Part shown: piece by piece, positions 53,596 through 64,000 of the stretch | Numbering within the stretch: the first letter of the stretch is position 1 | How the letters are laid out: the number at the start of each line of letters is the position of its first letter | Assembly (NCBI GenBank): GCA_963932145.1 | Contig: OZ010595.1 | Coordinates: forward strand, 74,481,590-74,545,589 | From: Acanthosepion lycidas | Taxonomy: Eukaryota > Mollusca > Cephalopoda > Sepiida > Sepiidae | Direction of reading: 5' to 3' | DNA: 64,000 nucleotides | The notes under the pieces: generated by a model | The model's database searches: none | What the model saw: only the letters and a program-made list of their open reading frames with translations | Told to the model about the DNA's origin: nothing | Position numbers and translations under genes: made by a program

Positions 53596-54759
53596 TCATC
53601 TTTCAGGTGTACCTGTTTAGCCCAACTCGACCTGGGGTCTTTCCTACTAGTTATCTGTTAACTGCTTCATTTCTTCATGTACTCTGTCCCTTGTTGATTG
53701 ATTGTTCACAGTGTAGTGAAAATCAAACTTCCATCTGCACTTAAGCACTGAATCGAGGTGGTAGAACCATGCTAAGAAAACCAAAAAGCAACAATACCTC
53801 TACTGGTGGAAATACAAATTATAATAAATCACAAAGAAAGTCACTAGGTTAATTTTCAATTCGTTTTATATAATGGTTGTTACACAAAATTAACTCTTCT
53901 CATGGAATCTAGTGACAAGGGATTTTCTGTTTTACACTTGGAATGGGCTAGCCATTACAATGCTGAATTATGTTGGTCAGGAATTTCAGGCAGCTGGGTT
54001 ACATGGGTTCAACAGTTTTCTTCGACCAGCATTGATCTGGTCAAGGTGCCAGCTCCATTTTTCTGCTCCAAGTAGCATACAGTTTATATGCATCTCTCAT
54101 AACTCTGACCACATCCCCAGATTCATTGATACTGATTTCCTTTTTACCTTGGATTGACAACACCTGACTCTTGGTAATGGGTTAACTATTTAAAACAATA
54201 TAACTTTGTTTTTACGTTCCTCTGTTACTCCACAATTATTGTATACAAATTAATTCTTGTATATAAAAATTTATCCCACATCAACAAAGAATTCACTCTG
54301 CTTTTAGAAATCCTTCTGTTTCTCCAAACAATAATTTCTTGGCCTCAACAAATTCTTTTGTCTATTTTCAAAACAATCACCAATTATTAACATTTTCAAA
54401 TGACCCAAATATTGCCTGTGTTGATCAGCTCTTCTTATGAAACCAAAAACAATTCCAAATTGTCTAAAGAAGTTTATCAACTTTTAACAAATAACTATGT
54501 AATCTTACTTTCCAAAACAACCAATTTCCTATTGTATTATATTTTGGCTTTTTAAATAATTTTCTGTACTTTAAGGGAAATCATGCTCCATAATTATTTT
54601 CCCAACCTCATATTGCAAAGTTATCACTACAATAATTTCCACATTGCTGCCCTTCTAATGCTCCGGGGTTCTCATATAAACCCTTTTTTTCATACTATGT
54701 CACAACTACTATTAGTGACACTTAGTGTCACATTCCTCCTTGGTCCTCTCCTCATTTCA
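53596..54759. other. anonymous DNA
   Basis: Two plus-strand frames (53912-54157, 54583-54924) show no domain I recognise; the latter overlaps the repeat below. Confidence 0.5.
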
Positions 54760-54915
54760 ATGCCTTTAAGCATTTGTCAGGTGGTCTGCAGCTGTAATGC
54801 AAAAATGGAAGCTTTTATTATCCCCAGATTGAAAAAAATTATGGATGTTGGTTGTGCACCATACATAAGCCAACAAGTCTCAACTGGAGCAGGGAAAGCA
54901 CTCATCTGGCTAATA
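54760..54915 (+). repeat. dispersed repeat E, copy 1
   Basis: CCTTTAAGCATTTGTCAGG, GTAATGCAAAAATGGAAGCT, AAGTCTCAACTGGAGCAGG recur at 55185-55350. Confidence 0.75.
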
Positions 54916-55159
54916 TCAAAATAAAGCTGTAAATACATAATTATACCCCTACCCCTAAAAAAATTTTAAAAAGATATCTTGCCGATGTGTCAAAAAAGTG
55001 CTCAATGCCACAGAGACACCCATGTTAGAGCTTTCAGATATAAATAGAAATAAGCAGCTCTTAAAAAGAGTCTGCCATGTATACACACCAGAAAGAAAAT
55101 TGCTCAAAACCATACAATATGATAACGCTTTTCTAAACAAAGAATCACCTATCAGGTGC
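54916..55159. other. anonymous spacer
   Basis: Nothing recognised. Confidence 0.5.
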
Positions 55160-55350
55160 AGACAGTTCAGCCACTGCTATAAGTTTCATGCCTTTAAGCA
55201 ATCGTCAGGCAGTTGGCAGTTGTAATGCATAAATGGGAGCTTTTATACCCCCAGGAAACACCAAGATGGAAAAAAAATGTACAGTGTTTATGCACTATGC
55301 ATGAACCAACCAGTCTCACCTGGAGCAAGGAAAGCAACCACCTCCAGGTG
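55160..55350 (+). repeat. dispersed repeat E, copy 2
   Basis: Starts CCACTGCTATAAGTTTCATG and continues CCTTTAAGCAATCGTCAGG, GTAATGCATAAATGGGAGCT, CAGTCTCACCTGGAGCAAGG. The first part also resembles 6755-6800. Confidence 0.75.
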
Positions 55351-56588
55351 AGAAAACAAAGAATCTTTGGTGTCTAAAATAGAAGTTGGTAGGGGAAAGT
55401 TTTGTTTTATTTTATTTGTGGAAGTTTTCCAACCACTCAAAAACTTTTGAGACTATATTGTTTATAAATTTCTTGCTTTATGACACTTTAAATTATTTTT
55501 GAACCCTCCTTTATGAAGATCGTAATGTTTAATTATTACAAAAAAAAAGCCATAATGAAAAGGGGACAAAAATGGAAATAACAATGTTTTCTCTTCTTTC
55601 TCTTTTTTTTAATTATGTCTGATCTTTTTGTAATAATTAAATTTTGTACCACTAATCAGGCCTCAATGTTTATTGGATATTGAGAAAAATTCCTTTCACA
55701 ATTATTAAGACTCTTCACCATGTATTATACATGTAAGAATAAGCTTTAAAACTGCAGAAGAATGAGTCAAGTTTGGGATAAAACAACAATACCAATTCTG
55801 ATATGAATAATTTGTTTCTTTTGTAGGAGTAAGCAAAGTTTGATAAATAAAATAAAATAAAATAAAAATATTTCTTAAATCTGAAAATTATTATCTCCTT
55901 AACACCTCATTAGCCATAACACTAGTATTTTTAAGGAAAGATCAATCAGCTAATTTTGTTACTGAAACCAGATACTTTGATAAGCTAAACAAAAGATCAA
56001 AATGAAAAATAATCCTACATCTACTTACAGCATTAATGTACCAGGACCACTTACTGACCTACCTCAATGGAATGTTTTGAGGTCAGTTCTCACTACCCTT
56101 TTGTTAGGCTGGCCCACTCCACTCTAACCATAAAAGAACTAATCAGGATGACTGCTTACTGCAAGGAAGGGTATCACTCTCACTTTTTCTCACTTTTTTT
56201 CTCTCTCTGTTCCAATATTGTACTGCATACTACAAACTCTGCAGCGTAAGAAGGATACCATTTGTATTCATAAAACAGAAAATAAACCTTCCAAAACAAT
56301 GTTCACTCAGTGTTCATTTATTTTGTATGTAGAGAAAACAATGTTCTTTATCAATGCCCACATTATACAACAACACTCAGTCTAAAGTAAATTCATTATT
56401 AGAAGACAAGACAAATATTTTTTTAAGTTTTGCTTTTGACGCCTCCCAAATGAAACTGCTCTCTTTTCATAGTCTTAAAGAACGTTTTTTTCACTTCCCA
56501 TCAACATGGCTGATAACCTCCAGGAGAGTGACTCATTGTGCATTCTCAGTCTACTGTTTTCCACTGACAAAAAGTGGAAGAAAAATTA
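55351..56588. other. anonymous DNA
   Basis: A short (AAAAT)n lies at about 55843-55868. No gene recognised. Confidence 0.5.
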
Positions 56589-56812
56589 CAGTGTGGTCCG
56601 AAAGTTTTGTCACCTCTACCAAAATGTTATAAGAACAATAGAACAAATAATACAAAGCACATGGACTGGATTCAGTTTCATTGATGATGTCATACATCAA
56701 GAAGGTCTGGGTATTCTGGTATCATTCATGTGAAACTCTCTCCTTGATAATACACCACAGAGCGTTGAAACAGAAAATTATATAGGAGTGACAATACTTT
56801 CGGACCACCATG
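56589..56812. mobile_element. Tc1/mariner-type MITE, copy 1 (about 224 bp)
   Basis: CAGTGTGGTCCGAAAGTTTT at the left faces ACTTTCGGACCACCATG at the right, each flanked by TA. The interior has no coding sequence. A sister copy is at 57829. Confidence 0.88.
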
Positions 56813-57173
56813 TATAATAAAAAATTTGAAAAATATCTGTATTTCCTAATATTTAAAAACATGGGGATTTCCAATATAAAAAAAATAGTTGGTTCAGTAA
56901 GTATACACTACAAGGACTCTTGATATTGGAACAGAAATAATTTATTTATTTACAATATGTGAATTTAAATAATAAAAGGGTTTTTGTCAGATAGGAACCC
57001 AGTTGCAGAAAATCTGCTCAGAATCGTAAAATAAAAAATGCAATAAAAATAAGTAAAGCTTGTAATTCCTTTTATGAATAAAATATATTACAGATACTAT
57101 TGTCTTAAGAAAAAATAATTTAACCATATAATAAATTTTTACAAAAATTGTTTTCATTTCTTTAAATCCCATG
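56813..57173. other. anonymous DNA
   Basis: Nothing recognised. Confidence 0.5.
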
Positions 57174-57600
57174 CTGGGTATGACGATAAACTACATCCAT
57201 GTCCAGGGTAAGATGATAAACTACGTTCAACAGCAAGGCCTCTGATCAGGAGCATGGAACCACCTCTTAATTACTGGTGTTTCCAGGTCCACCCTGACCC
57301 AGGATGGTAGAACATATTAGGGTCCCAGCTATGGGTAAATAGTTAACCCCGAATGTGAGGTAAAAAGCATTATGAAAGTGTAAAAATAGGTTGTGATACC
57401 AGAAATACTTTGTAAAAACAATTATTACCATCAATACGTTTTTGAAAATAATATTACCAGCTATACAATTTTGAGGGAAAAATATTACCAGAAATAAATT
57501 TTTGGTAAAACAAAAATATTACCAGGAAAAAAGAAAGTTGTCGGCATTAAATGACCCATTAAGGTTGATATGCCGTAAAACAAAACAAACCAAACCATTT
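57174..57600 (+). repeat. SINE-like family B
   Basis: Complete head-to-tail copy: GGGTATGACGATAAACTACA, TTAGGGTCCCAGCTATGGG, the 30-bp units (ATTACCAGCTATACAATTTT), and the tail AAATGACCCATTAAGGTTGA. Confidence 0.8.
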
Positions 57601-57828
57601 CTTTAAATTTTAATTAGAATAATTCATAGATTTAAAAAAAAACTTTTTAAATTCTGTATTATTATATAGCATGATATGATATTTTTATTAAATTAAAACT
57701 ATTTATTAATCAAAATGATTTCCAAAAACTAAGCAAAGGCGATAATGTCAGTAAGATGCAAGGGAAGTGAAAGAGAATTAAGCCATTACAGGATTGTAAA
57801 ATACTTTTTTGCCTAAAATGCTTAAATA
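57601..57828. other. anonymous spacer
   Basis: Nothing recognised. Confidence 0.5.
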
Positions 57829-58029
57829 GGGTGGTCTGAAAGTATTGTCACCCCCTACCAAAATGTAATGAGGACAATAGAAGAACAAGTAATACAAAGT
57901 ACTGGATTCAGTTTACTCACTTTCATTGACGCTATTGCACATTGAGATGCTCTGTAGGAGCTCACATAAGCCATCTGAAAAAGAAAATTATATCATGTTA
58001 GGATGACAAGACTTTCAGACCACCCTGCA
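57829..58029. mobile_element. Tc1/mariner-type MITE, copy 2 (about 201 bp)
   Basis: GGGTGGTCTGAAAGTATTGT faces GACTTTCAGACCACCCTGCA, with TA flanks. Interior strings (GGACAATAGAAGAACAAGTA, TGGATTCAGTTT, GAAAATTATAT) match copy 1. Confidence 0.85.
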
Positions 58030-58655
58030 TATTGCATCAGTTGCTAGGTCTGCAGCTAAAAGTTTGGTGCTTGGCAGTTTTTCTCGCCAGAATCTCTCTT
58101 ACACTTTTATAAGTCTACCATTCATTCATGCATTGAATATTGCTGCCACATCTGGTTTGGTGCTTCTGTTTTTTATCAAGAGATTTTTGACAAAATTCAA
58201 AGAAGAATCTGCAAAGTTATTGGTCCTGACCTGGCATCTCAACTTCACTCACTTACCCACTACAATAATGTAGCTTCCCTGTGTTTTTTTGTATAATTAT
58301 TTTCATGGTAATTGTTCTGATGAACTTTCCTCTTTGTTACCTTAACTTTATGAATTTAGGTACAGTATTAGATTGGCAGCTAGATCACATCATATGACAG
58401 TTGAAATGGTTAGATGTAAATATAAATTCTATACTAACAGTTTCTTCTCCCATACATCTCACTTGTACTCTGTTCCAACTTCTCCGTTTCTGGTTAACTT
58501 TGATTTTTAAAACTTTGAATGCATCTGTCTCATTCAACCCTGTTCCTTTATTGCCCTCAGTCATTAATAATATTTTTCTCAGACTCTTTCACCCTCAGTA
58601 AACTCTCTTTGTGTCTTAGTGGCTTTATTGCCTTCTATTAATAATACAAGAGGGA
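58030..58655 (+). pseudogene. LINE reverse-transcriptase C-terminus and 3' end
   Basis: Starting right after the MITE: codons for A-A-K-S-L-V-L, then HALNIAATSGLV-frame-shifted C-C-H-I-W-F-G, LVLTWHLNFTHL read in frame as I-G-P-D-L-A-S-Q-L-H-S-L-T-H, FYNYFHG-like codons and LTLIFKTLNASVSF. Closest to the copy at 4265. Many frameshifts. Confidence 0.7.
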
Positions 58656-58669
58656 TAGGACTGATTTGA

Positions 58670-58885
58670 AGGTGTGAGTAACCTAACAGTTAACTACACA
58701 GAAAATTAGATCATTGAACAGAGTTCAAATTCTAGCAAGTTAATTTGTGCTTAAGCATAAATTGGTCTCCCCTATTCTCAGCTATAGACCAAATAGAATG
58801 GTACACTGGACTTTCAAGTCTTGGTTGGCAACCAGTCCAGGACAATAAATCTGAATTTAAAAAACCACAAGTAGAATCTGTTCTT
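58670..58885 (+). repeat. degenerate family A SINE
   Basis: GAACAGAGTTCAAATTCTAG (B-box-like), TCTCAGCTATAGACCAAATA and TTGGTTGGCAACCAGTCCAG follow the family A order. A frame change near 58880 leads into anonymous sequence. Confidence 0.55.
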
Positions 58886-58929
58886 CCTCTTAGTCTATTC
58901 AAAAGGAGGTTTATTCTAACCATAAAAAT

Positions 58930-59060
58930 CCAAGAGACACCCTCATAACCTTTTTAGTCTGTCAAAACCTGCCAAAAGACTGACATTTTTGACCACAGTA
59001 AAATGCTTTCAATGTATCTTTATATATAAGGTCCATGTTAACTTTTGAAGTCACCAATTT
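58930..59060 (+). repeat. dispersed repeat shared with 39836-39990
   Basis: See the earlier copy: AAGAGACACCCTC, GACTGACATTTTTGACCACA, ATAAGGTCCATGTTAACTTT. Confidence 0.65.
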
Positions 59061-59450
59061 TAAATGTTTGCTGTAGATGTATATTTTTATATAGTATTTT
59101 TTGTTCTCCCTCTCTGAGTGTATGTGTAAAAATTGCAAAAATTAGGGGGTCTGAGATTTAAATCCCCTACCATAAATACCTACTTGCCTTCATATGATTA
59201 GTACACAAGATAAATGACCAATTGAATCCAAGTTTTAAGACTATTGAACTTTGTATGCATGTCTGACAAGTCCAGCCAGTTTTTTTTTTCATTTTACTTG
59301 GAATTATGAAATATATAGAGATGATAAAACTCATATCCTCTCATTAATTTCTTATCAGTGACTTGTGGGTACTTGATTCTTGTAAAATCTTTAATTAAAT
59401 ATATTCAAATTAACTTGTCCACTTTTAAAAAAGAAAAAAAAACTTTTGTA
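59061..59450. other. anonymous DNA
   Basis: Nothing recognised. Confidence 0.5.
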
Positions 59451-59697
59451 GATTAGCATTCATTAAACCTTCATTTGTAGATTAACATTCATTTGACCTT
59501 CCTCAAGACACAACAGTTGTCAGAATAAAAAAATATTGATTTTTATCATTTTAAAAGATCTATACTTTTTATTAGACCTTCATTTGTAGATTAACATTCA
59601 CTTGACCTTCATTTGTAGATTAGCATTCATTTGACCTTACTCAAGACACATTTGTCAAAATAAAAAATATTGATGTTTTTATCATTTTAAAAGAGGG
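59451..59697. repeat. tandem duplication of about 125 bp containing 27-bp repeats
   Basis: TTTGTAGATTAACATTCATT, GACCTTCCTCAAGACACA and TTTTTATCATTTTAAAAGA occur in both halves. Within each half TTCATTTGTAGATTA is repeated. Confidence 0.85.
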
Positions 59698-59879
59698 CAT
59701 ACTGTTCATAATATAAATGCAGTCAGAGATTAATCTATAACTTTTTATAGAATTATTTATACCTTGTTTTTATTTACAAATGTCAAGTTTGAAACTGGGC
59801 TCGTCATTGATAATTTCATGCTATTAGGAATTAGGAAAAGAGCAACATCAGTAGTATGCAGTTATTAACAACTTAAAAC
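59698..59879. other. anonymous spacer
   Basis: Nothing recognised. Confidence 0.5.
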
Positions 59880-60262
59880 AGTTGATTGATTCATTCATTT
59901 TTCTGGCTTATCAACCTGATCCAGGTTATTTAAAGCCAGAAAATATTTTTAGATTATCAGAATGTTTTTGCTGAAGATGATAATAATTTAGTAACACAAA
60001 CTAACTCAAAACTGTAGGGAGAGATGAATTCATACCTTTCCCAAGGGTATTTGTACATAAATGAATATAATGAACCAAACTGGAATTGGAACTCGGCACT
60101 CTGATTAGTAATTCCAGGCAATTATCCATTGCACCACCTGCACATCCAAGCTTACAGCACATGGTTTTCCCAAGTGGTCACCCATCTAGGTAGTGACCAA
60201 GCTTTGCTTAACTGTAGTAATTGTATGCAAACTGGTGTTTCAATATGATGTAGCCATACATT
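59880..60262 (-). repeat. 5S/tRNA composite SINE, full-length copy
   Basis: The best copy. On the minus strand, 5S (60260-60148) gives AGTTAAGCAAAGCTTGGTCA, CTACCTAGATGGGTGACCAC and CATGTGCTGTAAGCTTGG. The tRNA-like part (60145-60068) gives GCAGGTGGTGCAATGGATAA and GTGCCGAGTTCCAATTCCAG. The body and tail (ATCTAAAAATATTTTCTGGC, TTTAAATAACCTGGATCAGG, TTGATAAGCC, AATGAATGAATCAATCAA) complete it. AACCTG/CAGGTT in the tail forms a hairpin. Confidence 0.85.
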
Positions 60263-60401
60263 TGCCATTTGTAAATGAAGACAAAGTATAAATAATTCTT
60301 TCAAAGTCAGGATTTGATTTGAAACTGTATTTATTTTCTGAAAAGGACACCCCTCTTCTAAAAGGATAAATGACAAATCAATATTTTTGGATTCTGACAA
60401 G

Positions 60402-60715
60402 GTTTGATTTGTTTTGTTTTATAGCATATCAACCTCAATAGGTTATTTAATGCCGACAAAATTTTTTATTGCTGGTAATATTTTGTTTTGTCAAAAATCT
60501 GTTTCTCGTAATATTTTTCCTTCCAAATTATATTTGCTGGTAATGATTTTTTTCAAAAAAAGTATTGCTGGTAATAGTTAACTATTTGCCCATAGCTGGG
60601 ACCCTAACAGGTGCTACCAGCAATTAAGAGGTGGTTCCACACTTCTCAAAACCTCCTGATCAGAAGCCTTGCTGCTAGACGTAGTTTATTGTCTTACCCA
60701 GGACAAGGACTCTGA
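60402..60715 (-). repeat. SINE-like family B, shorter copy
   Basis: In plus orientation: CATATCAACCTCAATAGGTT, TTGCTGGTAATATTTT units, GTTAACTATTTGCCCATAGC and ACCTCCTGATCAGAAGCC. Fewer internal units than the other copies. Confidence 0.75.
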
Positions 60716-61620
60716 CAAATGTCATAGATAAGGCAACATCTAATGAAAAGTAATATCCAAAAATTGCTTTAAAAACAAAATTCTTTTTTGAAGGCAGTTC
60801 AGTTTATTTAAATAGTTCCCATAATCTTGTAGAAGAAAAACTGAAAAATCTATATAAATTACCATCTTGTAAAACAAATAAATTTGACATATTCAAGTTA
60901 TAGAGGACATATTAGAATATATCCTATTAATCAATTTCAAACAAAAAATCATTTTTCTTGAAAATTATTAATAAGATACAATATCTCTATTGAGTGGATA
61001 CCAACTTAAAATTTAATTAACTTAAAATTTAGAGAAAAAATTCATAATAATACAGTATATATTGATATATATCAAATATCATATACAGTATATCTGACAT
61101 ATATCAAATGATTAAACTGCAGTTTTAGTTCTTAAGTATGCATAGCTATTAAGTTATTATTCTTCAAGTAACACATTCAAATAGAGCCAAGAATTTTCCA
61201 GTCAAATATTTGTATATATTCTTTTGTTCACTACTATGTCTGCATGCCAGGTATAAACATATCAAGTAGTCTGTCTGAATAATAGTCCAAGTCTAGGTAA
61301 TCAGAGGAATCTTTAAGAAATCTTCCTGTTTCTAGTCTGTTTTCTGTCATAAGAAGAAACTGGACAAAAAATATTATTTTAAATACATCAACAATTTCTG
61401 AGATATAAAAATTTTGGATTTATACATTATTTATTTTCTTTTCTTCCTTTCTTTCTTAAAAGGCCAGATTTTCACCCCCTTAAACTTCCACAATCCTATA
61501 CATGCATACACATTTATCTTGTCTACTGGTGACACAACATAGCTGATAATTCTGCCTCTATTTCACTCCAGATAAATAACAATTGATAATCTATAATAAT
61601 AAATTTTCTATATCTCTCGT
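60716..61620. other. anonymous DNA
   Basis: No gene recognised. Confidence 0.5.
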
Positions 61621-61675
61621 AGGAAAGCATGATAGATGTCAATCCTTTTCTCTTCTGCTCCATTATCTTTGAAAA

Positions 61676-61999
61676 TCAGTTTGTCTTTTGGCTAAATTCC
61701 AGTATTTGGAAGAAACCTGAACTTCTTTTCAGAATTCCACTTTGGATGGATGTTCCTTGCAGGGTTTGTTTCCACAACTCTTTTTGCTCTCTAGAGGAAT
61801 ACATCAAGGAATAATGCCAAAGGCACATTTTATCAGATCTCTCGCAGATGGACATATTATTTTCAAAGAGTAAAACACTTCTACATTTTACACCTGTAAA
61901 CTCATTCTGTTTCAACTTCAAACACCTGCTACATGCAAAGATCGCTCTGACCTCATATTCCATCTCAGACAATGTCGTTCTGTCATCTGAATAAGACAA
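61676..61999 (-). other. unexplained 107-codon ORF
   Basis: The frame contains Cys-rich patches (FACSRCLKLK, VKCRSVLL) and matches no family I know. It is somewhat less AT-rich than its surroundings and not part of a repeat seen elsewhere in the window. A second minus frame (61983-62195, with a hydrophobic stretch) lies just upstream. There is no clear splice or promoter evidence. It may be chance, an exon, or old transposon sequence. Confidence 0.2.
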
Positions 62000-62536
62000 A
62001 GAAGATGAAAGTGCCTTCTTTTATGTTGATCCCATTTGATCCAATGAAATGATAACGAGTCAACCAAAGGGCAGTTACAATAGTCAATACAATGTCCTTA
62101 TCTGAATGTAGTTTGGTAATAGAAATGACAATCCTGAATAATAATGAACAACAACCATGAATACAAAAACAAAGCCAAATTGCTTTCTCACTCATTTGTC
62201 TGAATTTACTTCTATACTGTGCAAAGCAGAAATAACAATGGTGTTTTTAGATTTTTTCTTTATTTTCTTCTTAGCACAAATACGCAGTAGTGTGTAGTGT
62301 TAATAGAACCAAATACAATGCTAAAAAGTGGGTCAGAATTCTGCTTTTATTTGAGGTTCAGTTATAAATAATTTTGATTTCTGTTTATTAACTTCATTCT
62401 TAAAAAATTATAGTTACAATTTATTCAATTCTATATTTACCAATGATTTGTTGACTTATCAACATTCTTTTAGTTAAATTCTGCAGTTTTGAAGTGAATA
62501 AGTTTTTGACTATTTTGTTTCACACTCTTCTGTGTA
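62000..62536. other. anonymous DNA
   Basis: Nothing recognised apart from the ORF mentioned above. Confidence 0.5.
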
Positions 62537-62882
62537 TAGATAGATAGATGTTGATTGCCCCATCTTCACAGATGACTGCCATCTTGCCCATCAACACCTA
62601 TATTCAATCTAAATCATTGTTTCCCCTCAAATGACTTTAAAGGTGCCAGCAGCTGATTTGCAAGGCCTATAGCATAGATGACAGATGTGCTTCAGAGGGT
62701 TAAGCGGATGTTGCTCTGGTCAGTCACCCTTGTGCACCAACATATGCCTCTTCAATCCAGGTGTCAATTCACATACTTCCCTGCAGATCACACATGTAGT
62801 ATCACCAGGTTGTGGAGGTCATCTCTAATGTGATTTCAGATGATTAACATACCCAGCTTTTGACAGTAGATTTTGATAGATA
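62537..62882 (-). pseudogene. LINE C-terminal zinc-finger region and 3' end
   Basis: On the minus strand: KAGYVNHLKSH, TTCVICREVCE, PGLKRHMLVHKGD, then HICHLCYRPCKSAAG. These are C2H2-like fingers of the C-x2-C...L-K-R-H-x3-H type found at the ends of some cephalopod LINE proteins. The 3' untranslated end (GATGGGGCAATCAACATC) finishes in an ATCT tail at 62537-62552. Only the 3' end is present. Confidence 0.6.
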
Positions 62883-62889
62883 GATACGT

Positions 62890-63424
62890 ACATACATACA
62901 AGGGTGGGATGAAAGTTCATAAGCTGACTATGAAGGAATGGTTGTAGAGCTGCGAAATTTTGCATGCATGAATTTCAACTCTTTTTATTAATAACTGCAT
63001 TGTTTCTTTCCAAATAAACTGACATCTGACTGTTCAAAGAAGACTTGTAGCTATTTCTTCTGAAAATGGACAATATTTGGTATTGTGGTGATATCAAGTA
63101 CCTGCAGAAAAAGGATTTTGCTCCCAAGGACATTCATACTACATTAGGGAATGACACTCCTACTTATCAACAGTGCAAAAGGGGGCAGCTGAATTTAAGA
63201 GGGGAAGGTAAAGTCTTGAATGTGACTTAAGGTTTGGACATCATGCAGCTGCCATCATTAATGAAAATATTGATCATGTTCACCACAGCATGATGGATGA
63301 GAGTCAATTGACTATAAATCAAATAGCCAATGTTATTAGCATGTCCTGTGAGAGAGTTGAGAATATTCTGCATAATGAACATGGCATGATGACGGTTTCT
63401 GCTCAGTGAATACCATGTCTTCTG
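62890..63424 (+). pseudogene. mariner transposase N-terminal half
   Basis: MDNIWYCGDIKYLQKKDFAP starts at 63068, followed by KDIHTTLGNDTPTYQQCKRG (paired-like helix-turn-helix), then NENIDHVHHSMMDESQLTIN and QIANVISMSCERVENILHNE. This is the two-part DNA-binding region of mariner-like transposases. The linker was lost by frameshift near 63200. The catalytic domain is missing because a LINE follows at once. Confidence 0.8.
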
Positions 63425-63770
63425 ACATTTTTTTTTAAGCATTTCACCCCAAGCAAGGCAGGATGCCACTAGTACACAGTGGGTTACAAAGTTGGAGCAA
63501 GAGTAAAGAGGTGTGATAGAGGAAAAGATGAAGAGAAGGGCAGGTTCAGGACATCTGGAGATGTCAATTGACATTACATTTGAATAGTTGGAGATTATAG
63601 CTATCAGGGAAACAAATAATAGGAAGGGAATTCCACAGATGGGAGGTGTGAGACGTGAAGCTATTGGAGTAGAAGAGACAGCCACATTTAACCATTTCAA
63701 CAGTGAAAGGGTGGGATTGAGACGCCAGCCAATAGCATGCTTAAATTCATCTGAGCAAAACTGCACCAGT
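63425..63770 (-). pseudogene. LINE 3' fragment inserted in mariner
   Basis: A T-run at 63429-63437 marks the 3' end. The minus strand reads LNPTLSLLKWLNVAVSSTPI, ASRLTPPICGIPFLLFVSLI and AIISNYSNVMSIDIS, then the 3' untranslated end. The 179-codon minus frame joins this to antisense mariner DNA and is a chimera. Confidence 0.85.
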
Positions 63771-64000
63771 CTGTTAACATCATGGGAAAATTTGACATTG
63801 TTTGAGGCTGATACTTGAGGCTGATACTTTTTTCAAAGTGTTCCATTTTTGCTAACTTGTTGCTTGCGGTTTCGATATTTGGCAAAGGAAAAGAGTCTGA
63901 ACATATTTGGTGATTACCCCCATCTTGTAATCAAAACATATCATTAAATCACCGTCAGGTTTCTTTATTACTATTATCAGTGGTGTCCGATTGCTATCAC
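63771..64000. other. anonymous DNA
   Basis: TGAGGCTGATACT is repeated in tandem at about 63802-63828. Nothing else recognised. Confidence 0.5.

Noticed and set aside
63227..63766. The longest open frame (179 codons, minus strand)
   Set aside because: It joins a LINE 3' end to antisense mariner sequence across an insertion point; not a gene.

Overview
This is a strongly AT-rich, gene-poor stretch of an animal genome. The only host coding sequence I can defend is one small exon at 20404-20688 (+). It encodes an immunoglobulin-like domain, has good splice sites on both sides and is phase 1 at both ends. The rest reads as intron or intergenic DNA built from decayed, often nested mobile elements and (TA)n microsatellites. 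The dominant LINE family, the RTE-like LINE and the Penelope-like remnants look like families I know as abundant in octopus, so a coleoid cephalopod is my best guess. That is inference from recognised sequence, not from a search. I see no bacterial operon, CRISPR array or viral gene.

Layout. 1-14 kb: a 5S-rRNA/tRNA composite SINE, a piggyBac-like remnant with an inverted copy, a LINE tail, tRNA-derived SINEs, a foldback, 165-bp repeats and a Tc1 pseudogene. 14-20 kb: a hAT-type MITE carrying a SINE pair, then LINE fragments on the minus strand. 20.4 kb: the Ig exon, bracketed by two LINE tails in opposite orientation. 21-29 kb: a SINE-like family with an internal minisatellite, a 556-bp MITE, RTE-like pseudogenes and palindromic mariner MITEs. 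29-34 kb: GIY-YIG (Penelope-type) debris, more LINE, and mariner and Tc1 pseudogenes. 34-41 kb: mostly anonymous, with a 640-bp AT minisatellite. 41-45 kb: the longest LINE copy (5' region, endonuclease, reverse transcriptase), rearranged and carrying an antisense insertion, then a Penelope-like element with a GIY-YIG domain. 45-54 kb: a class-II-tRNA SINE, repeat copies invaded by other elements, two RTE-like tails, and a U2-snRNA-derived SINE. 54-64 kb: two related MITEs, further SINE and LINE copies, a LINE zinc-finger tail and a mariner N-terminus cut by a LINE.

Taken together, short retroelements here have heads from several small RNAs: 5S rRNA, ordinary tRNA, class II tRNA and U2 snRNA. 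At least two families share a 3' tail with a small hairpin, which suggests they are or were mobilised by the same LINE. All transposase and reverse-transcriptase copies are broken by stops, frameshifts, truncations or insertions; I see no intact autonomous element.
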